From: Prosopocoilus inquinatus
Taxonomy: Eukaryota > Arthropoda > Insecta > Coleoptera > Lucanidae
Reading direction: 5' to 3'
Assembly (NCBI GenBank): GCA_036172665.1
Contig: JAYKNF010000016.1
Coordinates: forward strand, 1,922,001-1,986,000
DNA: 64,000 bases
A program made the position numbers and the translations under genes. Positions 24,001-39,000 of this stretch are shown here, piece after piece (the first letter of the stretch is position 1; each line of letters starts with the position of its first letter). The notes under the pieces were generated by a model. It was not told the DNA's origin and searched no databases. It saw only the letters and a program-made list of their open reading frames with translations.

Positions 24001-27000
24001 ATCTATCTTGTTATTTGACGTAACGATGGACTCCAGAAACTTTGATTTGAAGTACGAAGTTCTCGGACGCAGCAGAAGCTGGAAATAGTTTTGAACGAAA
24101 TAAAACGTATTAGCGTTGTTCCTGTGATGTCTCTAATCGATCCTTACTTATCTATCATATTATTTGACGTTACGATGGACTCCAGTAACTCCGATGTGAG
24201 ATACGAAGTTCTCGGACGCAGCAGAAGCTGGAAATAGTTTAGAACGAAATAACACGCATTAACGTTGCTCCTGTGTTGTATCTAATCGATCCTTACTTAT
24301 CTATCATATTATTTGACGTTACGATGGCCTCCAGTAACTTTGATTTGAAGTACGAAATTCTCGGACGCAGCAGAAGCTGGAAATAGTTTTGAACGAAATA
24401 ACACGTATTAGCGTTGTTCCTGTGTTGTATCTAATCGATCCTTACTTATCTATCATATTATTTGACGTTACGATGGACTCCAGTAACTTTGATTTGAAGT
24501 ACGAAGTTCTCGGACGCAGCAGAAGCTGGAAATAGATTTGAACGAATTAAAACGTATTAGCGTTGTTCCTGTGATGTATCTAATCGATCCTTACTTATCT
24601 ATCATATTATTTGACGTTACGATGGACTCCAGTAACTTTGATTTGAAATACGAAGTTCTCGGACGCAGCAGAAGCTGGAAATAGTTTTGAACGAAATAAA
24701 ACGTATTAGCGTTGTTCCTGTGATGTATCCAATCGATCCTTACTTATCTATCTTGTTATTTGACGTTACGATGGACTCCAGTAACTCTGATGTGAGATAC
24801 GATGTTTTCGGACGCAGCAGAAGCTGGAAATAGTTTTGAACGAAACAACACGTATTAGCGTTGTTCCTGTGTTGTATCTATTCGATCCTTACTTATCTAT
24901 CTTGTTATTTGACGTTACGATGGACTCCAGTAACTTTGATGTGAGATACGAAGTTCTCGGACGCAGCAGAAGCTGGAAATAGTTTTGAACGAAATAACAC
25001 GTGTTAGCGTTGTTCCTGTGATGTATCTAATCGACCCTTACTTATCTATCTTGTTATTTGACGTTACAATGGACTCCAGTAACTCCGATGTGAGATACGA
25101 ATTTCTCGGACGCAGCAGAAGCTGGAAACAGTTTTGAACGAAATAACACGTGTTAGCGTTGTTCCTGTGATGTATCTAATCGATCCTTGCTTATCTATCT
25201 TGTTATTTGACGTTACGATGGACTCCAGTAACTTAGATTTGAGATACGAAGTTCTCGGACGCAGCAGAAGCTGGAAATAGTTTTGAACGAAATAACACGT
25301 GTTAGCGTTGTTCCTGTGATGTATCTAATCGACCCTTACTTATCTATCTTGTTATTTGACGTTACAATGGACTCCAGTAACTCCGATGTGAGATACGAAG
25401 TTTTCGGACGCAGCAGAAGCTGGAAATAGTTTTGAACGAAACAACACGTATTAGCGTTGTTCCTGTGATGTATCTAATCGATCCTTACTTATCTATCTTG
25501 TTATTTGACGTTACGATGGACTCCAGTAACTTTGATTTGAGATACGAAGTTTTCGGACGCAGCAGAAGCTGGAAATAGTTTTGAACGAAACAACACGTAT
25601 TAGCGTTGTTCGTGTGATGTATCTAATCGATCCTTACATATCTATCATGTTATTTGACATTACGATGGACTCCAGTAACTCTGATGTGAGATACGAAGTT
25701 TTCGGACGCAGCAGAAGCTGGAAATAGTTTTGAACGAAACAACACGTATTAGCGTTGTTCCTGTGATGTATCTAATCGATCCTTACTTATCTATCTTGTT
25801 ATTTGACGTTACAATGGACTCCAGTAACTCCGATGTGAGATACGAATTTCTCGGACGCAGCAGAAGCTGTAAATAGTTTAGAACGAAATAACACGTATTA
25901 ACGTTGTTCCTGTGTTGTATCTAATCTATCCTTACTTATCTATCATATTAATTGACGTTACGATGGACTCCAGTAACTTTGATTTGAAGTACGAAGTTCT
26001 CGGACGCAGCAGAAGCTGGAAATAGTTTTGAACGAAATAACACGTATTAGCGTTGTTCCTGTGATGTATCTAATCGATCCCTACTTTTCTATCTTGTTAT
26101 TTGACGTTACGATGGACTCCAGTATCTCTGATGTGAGATACGAAGTTTTCGGACGCAGCAGAAGCTGGAAATAGTTTTGAACGAAACAACACGTATTAGC
26201 GTTGTTCCTGTGTTGTATCTATTCGATCCTTACTTATCTATCTTGTTATTTGACGTTACAATGGACTCCAGTAACTCCGATGTGAGATACGAAGTTTTCG
26301 GACGCAGCAGAAGCTGGAAATAGTTTTGAACGAAACAACACGTATTAGCGTTGTTCCTGTGATGTATCTAATCGATCCTTACTTATCTATCTTGTTATTT
26401 GAAGTTACGATGGACTCCAGTAACTCTGATGTGAGATACGAAGTTTTCGGACGCAGCAGAAGCTGGAAATAGTTTCGAACGAAACAACACGTATTAGCGT
26501 TTTTAATATGATGTATCTAATCGATCCTTACTTATCTATCTTGTTATTTGACGTTACGATGTACTCCAGTAACTTTGATTTGAGATACGAAATTCTCGGA
26601 CGCAGCAGAAGCTGGAAATAGTTTCGAACGAAACAACACGTATTAGCGTCGTTCCTGTGATGTATCTAATCGATCTTTACTTATCTATCATGTTATTTGA
26701 CGTTACGATAGACTTCAGTAACTCTGATGTGTGATACGAAGTTTTCGGACGCAGCAGAAGCTAGAAATAGTTTTGAACGAAACAACACGTCTTAGCGTTG
26801 TTCGTGTGTTGTATCTAATCGATCCTTACTTATCTATCATATTATTTGACGTTACGATGGACTCCAGTAACTTTGATTTGAAGTACGAAGTTCTCGGACG
26901 CAGCAGAAGCTGGAAATAGATTTGAACGAAATAAAACGTATTAGCGTTGTTCCTGTGATGTATCTAATCGATCCTTACTTATCTATCATATTATTTGACG

Positions 27001-30000
27001 TTACGATGGACTCCAGTAACTTTGATTTGAAATACGAAGTTCTCGGAAGCAGCAGAAGCTGGAAATAGTTTTGAACGAAATAAAACGTATTAGCGTTGTT
27101 CCTGTGATGTATCCAGTCGATCCTTACTTATCTATCTTGTTATTTGACGTTACGATAGACTCCAGTAACTCTGATGTGAGATACGATGTTTTCGGACGCA
27201 GCAGAAGCTGGAAATAGTTTTGAACGAAACAACACGTATTAGCGTTGTTCCTGTGTTGTATCTATTCGATCCTTACTTATCTATCTTGTTATTTGACGTT
27301 ACGATGGACTCCAGTAACTTTGATGTGAGATACGAAGTTCTCGGACGCAGCAGAAGCTGGAAATAGTTTTGAACGAAATAACACGTGTTAGCGTTGTTCC
27401 TGTGATGTATCTAATCGACCCTTACTTATCTATCTTGTTATTTGACGTTACAATGGACTCCAGTAACTCCGATGTGAGATACGAATTTCTCGGACGCAGC
27501 AGAAGCTGGAAATAGTTTTGAACGAAACAACACGTATTAGCGTTGTTCCTGTGATGTATCTAATCGATCCTTACTTATCTATCTTGTTATTTGACGTTAC
27601 GATGGACTCCAGTAACTTAGATTTGAGATACGAAGTTCTCGGACGCAGCAGAAGCTGGAAATAGTTTTGAACGAAATAACACGTGTTAGCGTTGTTCCTG
27701 TGATGTATCTAATCGACCCTTACTTATCTATCTTGTTATTTGACGTTACAATGGACTCCAGTAACTCTGATGTGAGATACGATGTTTTCGGACGCAGCAG
27801 AAGCTGGAAATAGTTTTGAACGAAACAACACGTATTAGCGTTGTTCCTGTGTTGTATCTATTCGATCCTTACTTATCTATCTTGTTATTTGACGTTACGA
27901 TGGACTCCAGTAACTTTGATGTGAGATACGAAGTTCTCGGACGCAGCAGAAGCTGGAAATAGTTTTGAACGAAATAACACGTGTTAGCGTTGTTCCTGTG
28001 ATGTATCTAATCGACCCTTACTTATCTATCTTGTTATTTGACGTTACAATGGACTCCAGTAACTCCGATATGAGATACGAATTTCTCGGACGCAGCAGAA
28101 GCTGGAAATAGTTTTGAACGAAACAACACGTATTAGCGTTGTTCCTGTGATGTATCTAATCGATCCTTACTTATCTATCTTGTTATTTGACGTTACAATG
28201 GACTCCAGTAACTCCGATGTGAGATACGAATTTCTCGGACGCAGCAGAAGCTGGAAATAGTTTAGAACGAAATAACACGTATTAACGTTGTTCCTGTGTT
28301 GTATCTAATCTATCCTTACTTATCTATCATATTAATTGACGTTACGATGGACTCCAGTAACTTTGATTTGAAGTACGAAGTTCTCGGACGCAGCAGAAGC
28401 TGGAAATAGTTTTGAACGAAATAACACGTATTAGCGTTGTTCCTGTGATGTATCTAATCGATCCCTACTTTTCTATCTTGTTATTTGACGTTACGATGGA
28501 CTGCAGTATCTCTGATGTGAGATACGAAGTTTTCGGACGCAGCAGAAGCTGGAAATAGTTTTGAACGAAATAACACGTATTAGCGTTGTTCCTGTGATGT
28601 ATCTAATCGATCCTTACTTATCTATCTTGTTATTTGACGTAACGATGGACTCCAGAAACTTTGATTTGAAGTACGAAGTTCTCGGACGCAGCAGAAGCTG
28701 GAAATAGTTTTGAACGAAATAAAACGTATTAGCGTTGTTCCTGTGATGTCTCTAATCGATCCTTACTTATCTATCATATTATTTGACGTTACGATGGACT
28801 CCAGTAACTCCGATGTGAGATACGAAGTTCTCGGACGCAGCAGAAGCTGGAAATAGTTTAGAACGAAATAACACGCATTAACGTTGCTCCTGTGTTGTAT
28901 CTAATCGATCCTTACTTATCTATCATATTATTTGACGTTACGATGGCCTCCAGTAACTTTGATTTGAAGTACGAAATTCTCGGACGCAGCAGAAGCTGGA
29001 AATAGTTTTGAACGAAATAACACGTATTAGCGTTGTTCCTGTGTTGTATCTAATCGATCCTTACTTATCTATCATATTATTTGACGTTACGATGGACTCC
29101 AGTAACTTTGATTTGAAGTACGAAGTTCTCGGACGCAGCAGAAGCTGGAAATAGATTTGAACGAATTAAAACGTATTAGCGTTGTTCCTGTGATGTATCT
29201 AATCGATCCTTACTTATCTATCATATTATTTGACGTTACGATGGACTCCAGTAACTTTGATTTGAAATACGAAGTTCTCGGACGCAGCAGAAGCTGGAAA
29301 TAGTTTTGAACGAAATAAAACGTATTAGCGTTGTTCCTGTGATGTATCCAATCGATCCTTACTTATCTATCTTGTTATTTGACGTTACGATGGACTCCAG
29401 TAACTCTGATGTGAGATACGATGTTTTCGGACGCAGCAGAAGCTGGAAATAGTTTTGAACGAAACAACACGTATTAGCGTTGTTCCTGTGTTGTATCTAT
29501 TCGATCCTTACTTATCTATCTTGTTATTTGACGTTACGATGGACTCCAGTAACTTTGATGTGAGATACGAAGTTCTCGGACGCAGCAGAAGCTGGAAATA
29601 GTTTTGAACGAAATAACACGTGTTAGCGTTGTTCCTGTGATGTATCTAATCGACCCTTACTTATCTATCTTGTTATTTGACGTTACAATGGACTCCAGTA
29701 ACTCCGATGTGAGATACGAATTTCTCGGACGCAGCAGAAGCTGGAAACAGTTTTGAACGAAACAACACGTATTAGCGTTGTTCCTGTGATGTATCTAATC
29801 GATCCTTACTTATCTATCTTGTTATTTGACGTTACGATGGACTCCAGTAACTCCGATGTGAGATACGAAGTTTTCGGACGCAGCAGAAGCTGGAAATAGT
29901 TTTGAACGAAACAACACGTATTAGCGTTGTTCCTGTGATGTATCTAATCGATCCTTACTTATCTATCTTGTTATTTGACGTTACGATGGACTCCAGTAAC

Positions 30001-33000
30001 TTTGATTTGAGATACGAAGTTTTCGGACGCAGCAGAAGCTGGAAATAGTTTTGAACGAAACAACACGTATTAGCGTTGTTCGTGTGATGTATCTAATCGA
30101 TCCTTACATATCTATCATGTTATTTGACATTACGATGGACTCCAGTAACTCTGATGTGAGATACGAAGTTTTCGGACGCAGCAGAAGCTGGAAATAGTTT
30201 TGAACGAAACAACACGTATTAGCGTTGTTCCTGTGATGTATCTAATCGATCCTTACTTATCTATCTTGTTATTTGACGTTACAATGGACTCCAGTAACTC
30301 CGATGTGAGATACGAATTTCTCGGACGCAGCAGAAGCTGTAAATAGTTTAGAACGAAATAACACGTATTAACGTTGTTCCTGTGTTGTATCTAATCTATC
30401 CTTACTTATCTATCATATTAATTGACGTTACGATGGACTCCAGTAACTTTGATTTGAAGTACGAAGTTCTCGGACGCAGCAGAAGCTGGAAATAGTTTTG
30501 AACGAAATAACACGTATTAGCGTTGTTCCTGTGATGTATCTAATCGATCCCTACTTTTCTATCTTGTTATTTGACGTTACGATGGACTCCAGTATCTCTG
30601 ATGTGAGATACGAAGTTTTCGGACGCAGCAGAAGCTGGAAATAGTTTTGAACGAAACAACACGTATTAGCGTTGTTCCTGTGTTGTATCTATTCGATCCT
30701 TACTTATCTATCTTGTTATTTGACGTTACAATGGACTCCAGTAACTCCGATGTGAGATACGAAGTTTTCGGACGCAGCAGAAGCTGGAAATAGTTTTGAA
30801 CGAAACAACACGTATTAGCGTTGTTCCTGTGATGTATCTAATCGATCCTTACTTATCTATCTTGTTATTTGAAGTTACGATGGACTCCAGTAACTCTGAT
30901 GTGAGATACGAAGTTTTCGGACGCAGCAGAAGCTGGAAATAGTTTCGAACGAAACAACACGTATTAGCGTTGTTAATATGATGTATCTAATCGATCCTTA
31001 CTTATCTATCTTGTTATTTGACGTTACGATGTACTCCAGTAACTTTGATTTGAGATACGAAATTCTCGGACGCAGCAGAAGCTGGAAATAGTTTCGAACG
31101 AAACAACACGTATTAGCGTCGTTCCTGTGATGTATCTAATCGATCTTTACTTATCTATCATGTTATTTGACGTTACGATAGACTTCAGTAACTCTGATGT
31201 GTGATACGAAGTTTTCGGACGCAGCAGAAGCTAGAAATAGTTTTGAACGAAACAACACGTCTTAGCGTTGTTCGTGTGTTGTATCTAATCGATCCTTACT
31301 TATCTATCATATTATTTGACGTTACGATGGACTCCAGTAACTTTGATTTGAAGTACGAAGTTCTCGGACGCAGCAGAAGCTGGAAATAGATTTGAACGAA
31401 ATAAAACGTATTAGCGTTGTTCCTGTGATGTATCTAATCGATCCTTACTTATCTATCATATTATTTGACGTTACGATGGACTCCAGTAACTTTGATTTGA
31501 AATACGAAGTTCTCGGAAGCAGCAGAAGCTGGAAATAGTTTTGAACGAAATAAAACGTATTAGCGTTGTTCCTGTGATGTATCCAGTCGATCCTTACTTA
31601 TCTATCTTGTTATTTGACGTTACGATAGACTCCAGTAACTCTGATGTGAGATACGATGTTTTCGGACGCAGCAGAAGCTGGAAATAGTTTTGAACGAAAC
31701 AACACGTATTAGCGTTGTTCCTGTGTTGTATCTATTCGATCCTTACTTATCTATCTTGTTATTTGACGTTACGATGGACTCCAGTAACTTTGATGTGAGA
31801 TACGAAGTTCTCGGACGCAGCAGAAGCTGGAAATAGTTTTGAACGAAATAACACGTGTTAGCGTTGTTCCTGTGATGTATCTAATCGACCCTTACTTATC
31901 TATCTTGTTATTTGACGTTACAATGGACTCCAGTAACTCCGATGTGAGATACGAATTTCTCGGACGCAGCAGAAGCTGGAAATAGTTTTGAACGAAACAA
32001 CACGTATTAGCGTTGTTCCTGTGATGTATCTAATCGATCCTTACTTATCTATCTTGTTATTTGACGTTACGATGGACTCCAGTAACTTAGATTTGAGATA
32101 CGAAGTTCTCGGACGCAGCAGAAGCTGGAAATAGTTTTGAACGAAATAACACGTGTTAGCGTTGTTCCTGTGATGTATCTAATCGACCCTTACTTATCTA
32201 TCTTGTTATTTGACGTTACAATGGACTCCAGTAACTCTGATGTGAGATACGATGTTTTCGGACGCAGCAGAAGCTGGAAATAGTTTTGAACGAAACAACA
32301 CGTATTAGCGTTGTTCCTGTGTTGTATCTATTCGATCCTTACTTATCTATCTTGTTATTTGACGTTACGATGGACTCCAGTAACTTTGATGTGAGATACG
32401 AAGTTCTCGGACGCAGCAGAAGCTGGAAATAGTTTTGAACGAAATAACACGTGTTAGCGTTGTTCCTGTGATGTATCTAATCGACCCTTACTTATCTATC
32501 TTGTTATTTGACGTTACAATGGACTCCAGTAACTCCGATGAGAGATACGAATTTCTCGGACGCAGCAGAAGCTGGAAATAGTTTTGAACGAAATAACACG
32601 TGTTAGCGTTGTTCCTGTGATGTATCTAATCGATCCTTACTTATCTATCTTGTTATTTGACGTTACGATGGACTCCAGTAACTTAGATTTGAGATACGAA
32701 GTTCTCGGACGCAGCAGAAGCTGGAAATAGTTTTGAACGAAATAACACGTATTAGCGTTGTTCCTGTGATGCATCTAATCGACCCTTACTTATCTATCTT
32801 GTTATTTGACGTTACAGTATACTCCAGTAACTCCGATGTGAGATACGAAGTTTTCGGACGCAGCAGAAGCTGGAAATAGTTTTGAACGAAACAACACGTA
32901 TTAGCGTTGTTCCTGTGATGTATCTAATCGATCCTTGCTTATCTATCTTGTTATTTGACGTTACGATGGACTCCAGTAACTTTGATTTGAGATACGAAGT

Positions 33001-36000
33001 TTTCGGACGCAGCAGAAGCTGGAAATAGTTTTGAACGAAACAACACGTATTAGCGTTGTTCCTGTGATGTATCTAATCGATCCTTACATATCTATCATGT
33101 TATTTGACATTACGATGGACTCCAGTAACTCTGATGTGAGATACGAAGTTTTCGGACGCAGCAGAAGCTGGAAATAGTTTTGAACGAAACAACACGTATT
33201 AGCGTTGTTCCTGTGATGTATCTAATCGATCCTTACTTATCTATCTTGTTATTTGACGTTACAATGGAATCCAGTAACTCCGATGTGAGACACGAATTTC
33301 TCGGACGCAGCAGAAGCTGTAAATAGTTTAGAACGAAATAACACGTATTAACGTTGTTCCTGTGTTGTATCTAATCTATCCTTACTTATCTATCATATTA
33401 ATTGACGTTACGATGGACTCCAGTAACTTTGATTTGAAGTACGAAGTTCTCGGACGCAGCAGAAGCTGGAAATAGTTTTGAACGAAATAACACGTATTAG
33501 CGTTGTTCCTGTGATGTATCTAATCGATCCCTACTTTTCTATCTTGTTATTTGACGTTACGATGGACTCCAGTATCTCTGATGTGAGATACGAAGTTTTC
33601 GGACGCAGCAGAAGCTGGAAATAGTTTTGAACGAAACATCACGTATTAGCGTTGTTCCTGTGATGTATCTAATCGATCCTTACTTATCTATCTTGTTATT
33701 TGACGTTACGATGGACTCCAGTAACTTTGATTTGAGATACGAAGTTTTCGGACGCAGCAGAAGCTGGAAATAGTTTTGAACGAAACAACACGTATTAGCG
33801 TTGTTCGTGTGATGTATCTAATCGATCCTTACATATCTATCATGTTATTTGACATTACGATGGACTCCAGTAACTCTGATGTGAGATACGAAGTTTTCGG
33901 ACGCAGCAGAAGCTGGAAATAGTTTTGAACGAAACAACACGTATTAGCGTTGTTCCTGTGATGTATCTAATCGATCCTTACTTATCTATCTTGTTATTTG
34001 ACGTTACAATGGACTCCAGTAACTCCGATGTGAGATACGAATTTCTCGGACGCAGCAGAAGCTGTAAATAGTTTAGAACGAAATAACACGTATTAACGTT
34101 GTTCCTGTGTTGTATCTAATCTATCCTTACTTATCTATCATATTAATTGACGTTACGATGGACTCCAGTAACTTTGATTTGAAGTACGAAGTTCTCGGAC
34201 GCAGCAGAAGCTGGAAATAGTTTTGAACGAAATAACACGTATTAGCGTTGTTCCTGTGATGTATCTAATCGATCCCTACTTTTCTATCTTGTTATTTGAC
34301 GTTACGATGGACTCCAGTATCTCTGATGTGAGATACGAAGTTTTCGGACGCAGCAGAAGCTGGAAATAGTTTTGAACGAAACAACACGTATTAGCGTTGT
34401 TCCTGTGTTGTATCTATTCGATCCTTACTTATCTATCTTGTTATTTGACGTTACAATGGACTCCAGTAACTCCGATGTGAGATACGAAGTTTTCGGACGC
34501 AGCAGAAGCTGGAAATAGTTTTGAACGAAACAACACGTATTAGCGTTGTTCCTGTGATGTATCTAATCGATCCTTACTTATCTATCTTGTTATTTGAAGT
34601 TACGATGGACTCCAGTAACTCTGATGTGAGATACGAAGTTTTCGGACGCAGCAGAAGCTGGAAATAGTTTCGAACGAAACAACACGTATTAGCGTTGTTA
34701 ATATGATGTATCTAATCGATCCTTACTTATCTATCTTGTTATTTGACGTTACGATGTACTCCAGTAACTTTGATTTGAGATACGAAATTCTCGGACGCAG
34801 CAGAAGCTGGAAATAGTTTCGAACGAAACAACACGTATTAGCGTCGTTCCTGTGATGTATCTAATCGATCTTTACTTATCTATCATGTTATTTGACGTTA
34901 CGATAGACTTCAGTAACTCTGATGTGTGATACGAAGTTTTCGGACGCAGCAGAAGCTAGAAATAGTTTTGAACGAAACAACACGTCTTAGCGTTGTTCGT
35001 GTGTTGTATCTAATCGATCCTTACTTATCTATCATATTATTTGACGTTACGATGGACTCCAGTAACTTTGATTTGAAGTACGAAGTTCTCGGACGCAGCA
35101 GAAGCTGGAAATAGATTTGAACGAAATAAAACGTATTAGCGTTGTTCCTGTGATGTATCTAATCGATCCTTACTTATCTATCATATTATTTGACGTTACG
35201 ATGGACTCCAGTAACTTTGATTTGAAATACGAAGTTCTCGGAAGCAGCAGAAGCTGGAAATAGTTTTGAACGAAATAAAACGTATTAGCGTTGTTCCTGT
35301 GATGTATCCAGTCGATCCTTACTTATCTATCTTGTTATTTGACGTTACGATAGACTCCAGTAACTCTGATGTGAGATACGATGTTTTCGGACGCAGCAGA
35401 AGCTGGAAATAGTTTTGAACGAAACAACACGTATTAGCGTTGTTCCTGTGTTGTATCTATTCGATCCTTACTTATCTATCTTGTTATTTGACGTTACGAT
35501 GGACTCCAGTAACTTTGATGTGAGATACGAAGTTCTCGGACGCAGCAGAAGCTGGAAATAGTTTTGAACGAAATAACACGTGTTAGCGTTGTTCCTGTGA
35601 TGTATCTAATCGACCCTTACTTATCTATCTTGTTATTTGACGTTACAATGGACTCCAGTAACTCCGATGTGAGATACGAATTTCTCGGACGCAGCAGAAG
35701 CTGGAAATAGTTTTGAACGAAACAACACGTATTAGCGTTGTTCCTGTGATGTATCTAATCGATCCTTACTTATCTATCTTGTTATTTGACGTTACGATGG
35801 ACTCCAGTAACTTAGATTTGAGATACGAAGTTCTCGGACGCAGCAGAAGCTGGAAATAGTTTTGAACGAAATAACACGTGTTAGCGTTGTTCCTGTGATG
35901 TATCTAATCGACCCTTACTTATCTATCTTGTTATTTGACGTTACAATGGACTCCAGTAACTCTGATGTGAGATACGATGTTTTCGGACGCAGCAGAAGCT

Positions 36001-39000
36001 GGAAATAGTTTTGAACGAAACAACACGTATTAGCGTTGTTCCTGTGTTGTATCTATTCGATCCTTACTTATCTATCTTGTTATTTGACGTTACGATGGAC
36101 TCCAGTAACTTTGATGTGAGATACGAAGTTCTCGGACGCAGCAGAAGCTGGAAATAGTTTTGAACGAAATAACACGTGTTAGCGTTGTTCCTGTGATGTA
36201 TCTAATCGACCCTTACTTATCTATCTTGTTATTTGACGTTACAATGGACTCCAGTAACTCCGATGAGAGATACGAATTTCTCGGACGCAGCAGAAGCTGG
36301 AAATAGTTTTGAACGAAATAACACGTGTTAGCGTTGTTCCTGTGATGTATCTAATCGATCCTTACTTATCTATCTTGTTATTTGACGTTACGATGGACTC
36401 CAGTAACTCCGATGTGAGATACGAATTTCTCGGACGCAGCAGAAGCTGGAAATAGTTTAGAACGAAATAACACGTATTAACGTTGTTCCTGTGTTGTATC
36501 TAATCTATCCTTACTTATCTATCATATTAATTGACGTTACGATGGACTCCAGTAACTTTGATTTGAAGTACGAAGTTCTCGGACGCAGCAGAAGCTGGAA
36601 ATAGTTTTGAACGAAATAACACGTATTAGCGTTGTTCCTGTGATGTATCTAATCGATCCCTACTTTTCTATCTTGTTATTTGACGTTACGATGGACTCCA
36701 GTATCTCTGATGTGAGATACGAAGTTTTCGGACGCAGCAGAAGCTGGAAATAGTTTTGAACGAAATAACACGTATTAGCGTTGTTCCTGTGATGTATCTA
36801 ATCGATCCTTACTTATCTATCTTGTTATTTGACGTAACGATGGACTCCAGAAACTTTGATTTGAAGTACGAAGTTCTCGGACGCAGCAGAAGCTGGAAAT
36901 AGTTTTGAACGAAATAAAACGTATTAGCGTTGTTCCTGTGATGTCTCTAATCGATCCTTACTTATCTATCATATTATTTGACGTTACGATGGACTCCAGT
37001 AACTCCGATGTGAGATACGAAGTTCTCGGACGCAGCAGAAGCTGGAAATAGTTTAGAACGAAATAACACGCATTAACGTTGCTCCTGTGTTGTATCTAAT
37101 CGATCCTTACTTATCTATCATATTATTTGACGTTACGATGGCCTCCAGTAACTTTGATTTGAAGTACGAAATTCTCGGACGCAGCAGAAGCTGGAAATAG
37201 TTTTGAACGAAATAACACGTATTAGCGTTGTTCCTGTGTTGTATCTAATCGATCCTTACTTATCTATCATATTATTTGACGTTACGATGGACTCCAGTAA
37301 CTTTGATTTGAAGTACGAAGTTCTCGGACGCAGCAGAAGCTGGAAATAGATTTGAACGAATTAAAACGTATTAGCGTTGTTCCTGTGATGTATCTAATCG
37401 ATCCTTACTTATCTATCATATTATTTGACGTTACGATGGACTCCAGTAACTTTGATTTGAAATACGAAGTTCTCGGACGCAGCAGAAGCTGGAAATAGTT
37501 TTGAACGAAATAAAACGTATTAGCGTTGTTCCTGTGATGTATCCAATCGATCCTTACTTATCTATCTTGTTATTTGACGTTACGATGGACTCCAGTAACT
37601 CTGATGTGAGATACGATGTTTTCGGACGCAGCAGAAGCTGGAAATAGTTTTGAACGAAACAACACGTATTAGCGTTGTTCCTGTGTTGTATCTATTCGAT
37701 CCTTACTTATCTATCTTGTTATTTGACGTTACGATGGACTCCAGTAACTTTGATGTGAGATACGAAGTTCTCGGACGCAGCAGAAGCTGGAAATAGTTTT
37801 GAACGAAATAACACGTGTTAGCGTTGTTCCTGTGATGTATCTAATCGACCCTTACTTATCTATCTTGTTATTTGACGTTACAATGGACTCCAGTAACTCC
37901 GATGTGAGATACGAATTTCTCGGACGCAGCAGAAGCTGGAAACAGTTTTGAACGAAACAACACGTATTAGCGTTGTTCCTGTGATGTATCTAATCGATCC
38001 TTACTTATCTATCTTGTTATTTGACGTTACGATGGACTCCAGTAACTCCGATGTGAGATACGAAGTTTTCGGACGCAGCAGAAGCTGGAAATAGTTTTGA
38101 ACGAAACAACACGTATTAGCGTTGTTCCTGTGATGTATCTAATCGATCCTTACTTATCTATCTTGTTATTTGACGTTACGATGGACTCCAGTAACTTTGA
38201 TTTGAGATACGAAGTTTTCGGACGCAGCAGAAGCTGGAAATAGTTTTGAACGAAACAACACGTATTAGCGTTGTTCGTGTGATGTATCTAATCGATCCTT
38301 ACATATCTATCATGTTATTTGACATTACGATGGACTCCAGTAACTCTGATGTGAGATACGAAGTTTTCGGACGCAGCAGAAGCTGGAAATAGTTTTGAAC
38401 GAAACAACACGTATTAGCGTTGTTCCTGTGATGTATCTAATCGATCCTTACTTATCTATCTTGTTATTTGACGTTACAATGGACTCCAGTAACTCCGATG
38501 TGAGATACGAATTTCTCGGACGCAGCAGAAGCTGTAAATAGTTTAGAACGAAATAACACGTATTAACGTTGTTCCTGTGTTGTATCTAATCTATCCTTAC
38601 TTATCTATCATATTAATTGACGTTACGATGGACTCCAGTAACTTTGATTTGAAGTACGAAGTTCTCGGACGCAGCAGAAGCTGGAAATAGTTTTGAACGA
38701 AATAACACGTATTAGCGTTGTTCCTGTGATGTATCTAATCGATCCCTACTTTTCTATCTTGTTATTTGACGTTACGATGGACTCCAGTATCTCTGATGTG
38801 AGATACGAAGTTTTCGGACGCAGCAGAAGCTGGAAATAGTTTTGAACGAAACAACACGTATTAGCGTTGTTCCTGTGTTGTATCTATTCGATCCTTACTT
38901 ATCTATCTTGTTATTTGACGTTACAATGGACTCCAGTAACTCCGATGTGAGATACGAAGTTTTCGGACGCAGCAGAAGCTGGAAATAGTTTTGAACGAAA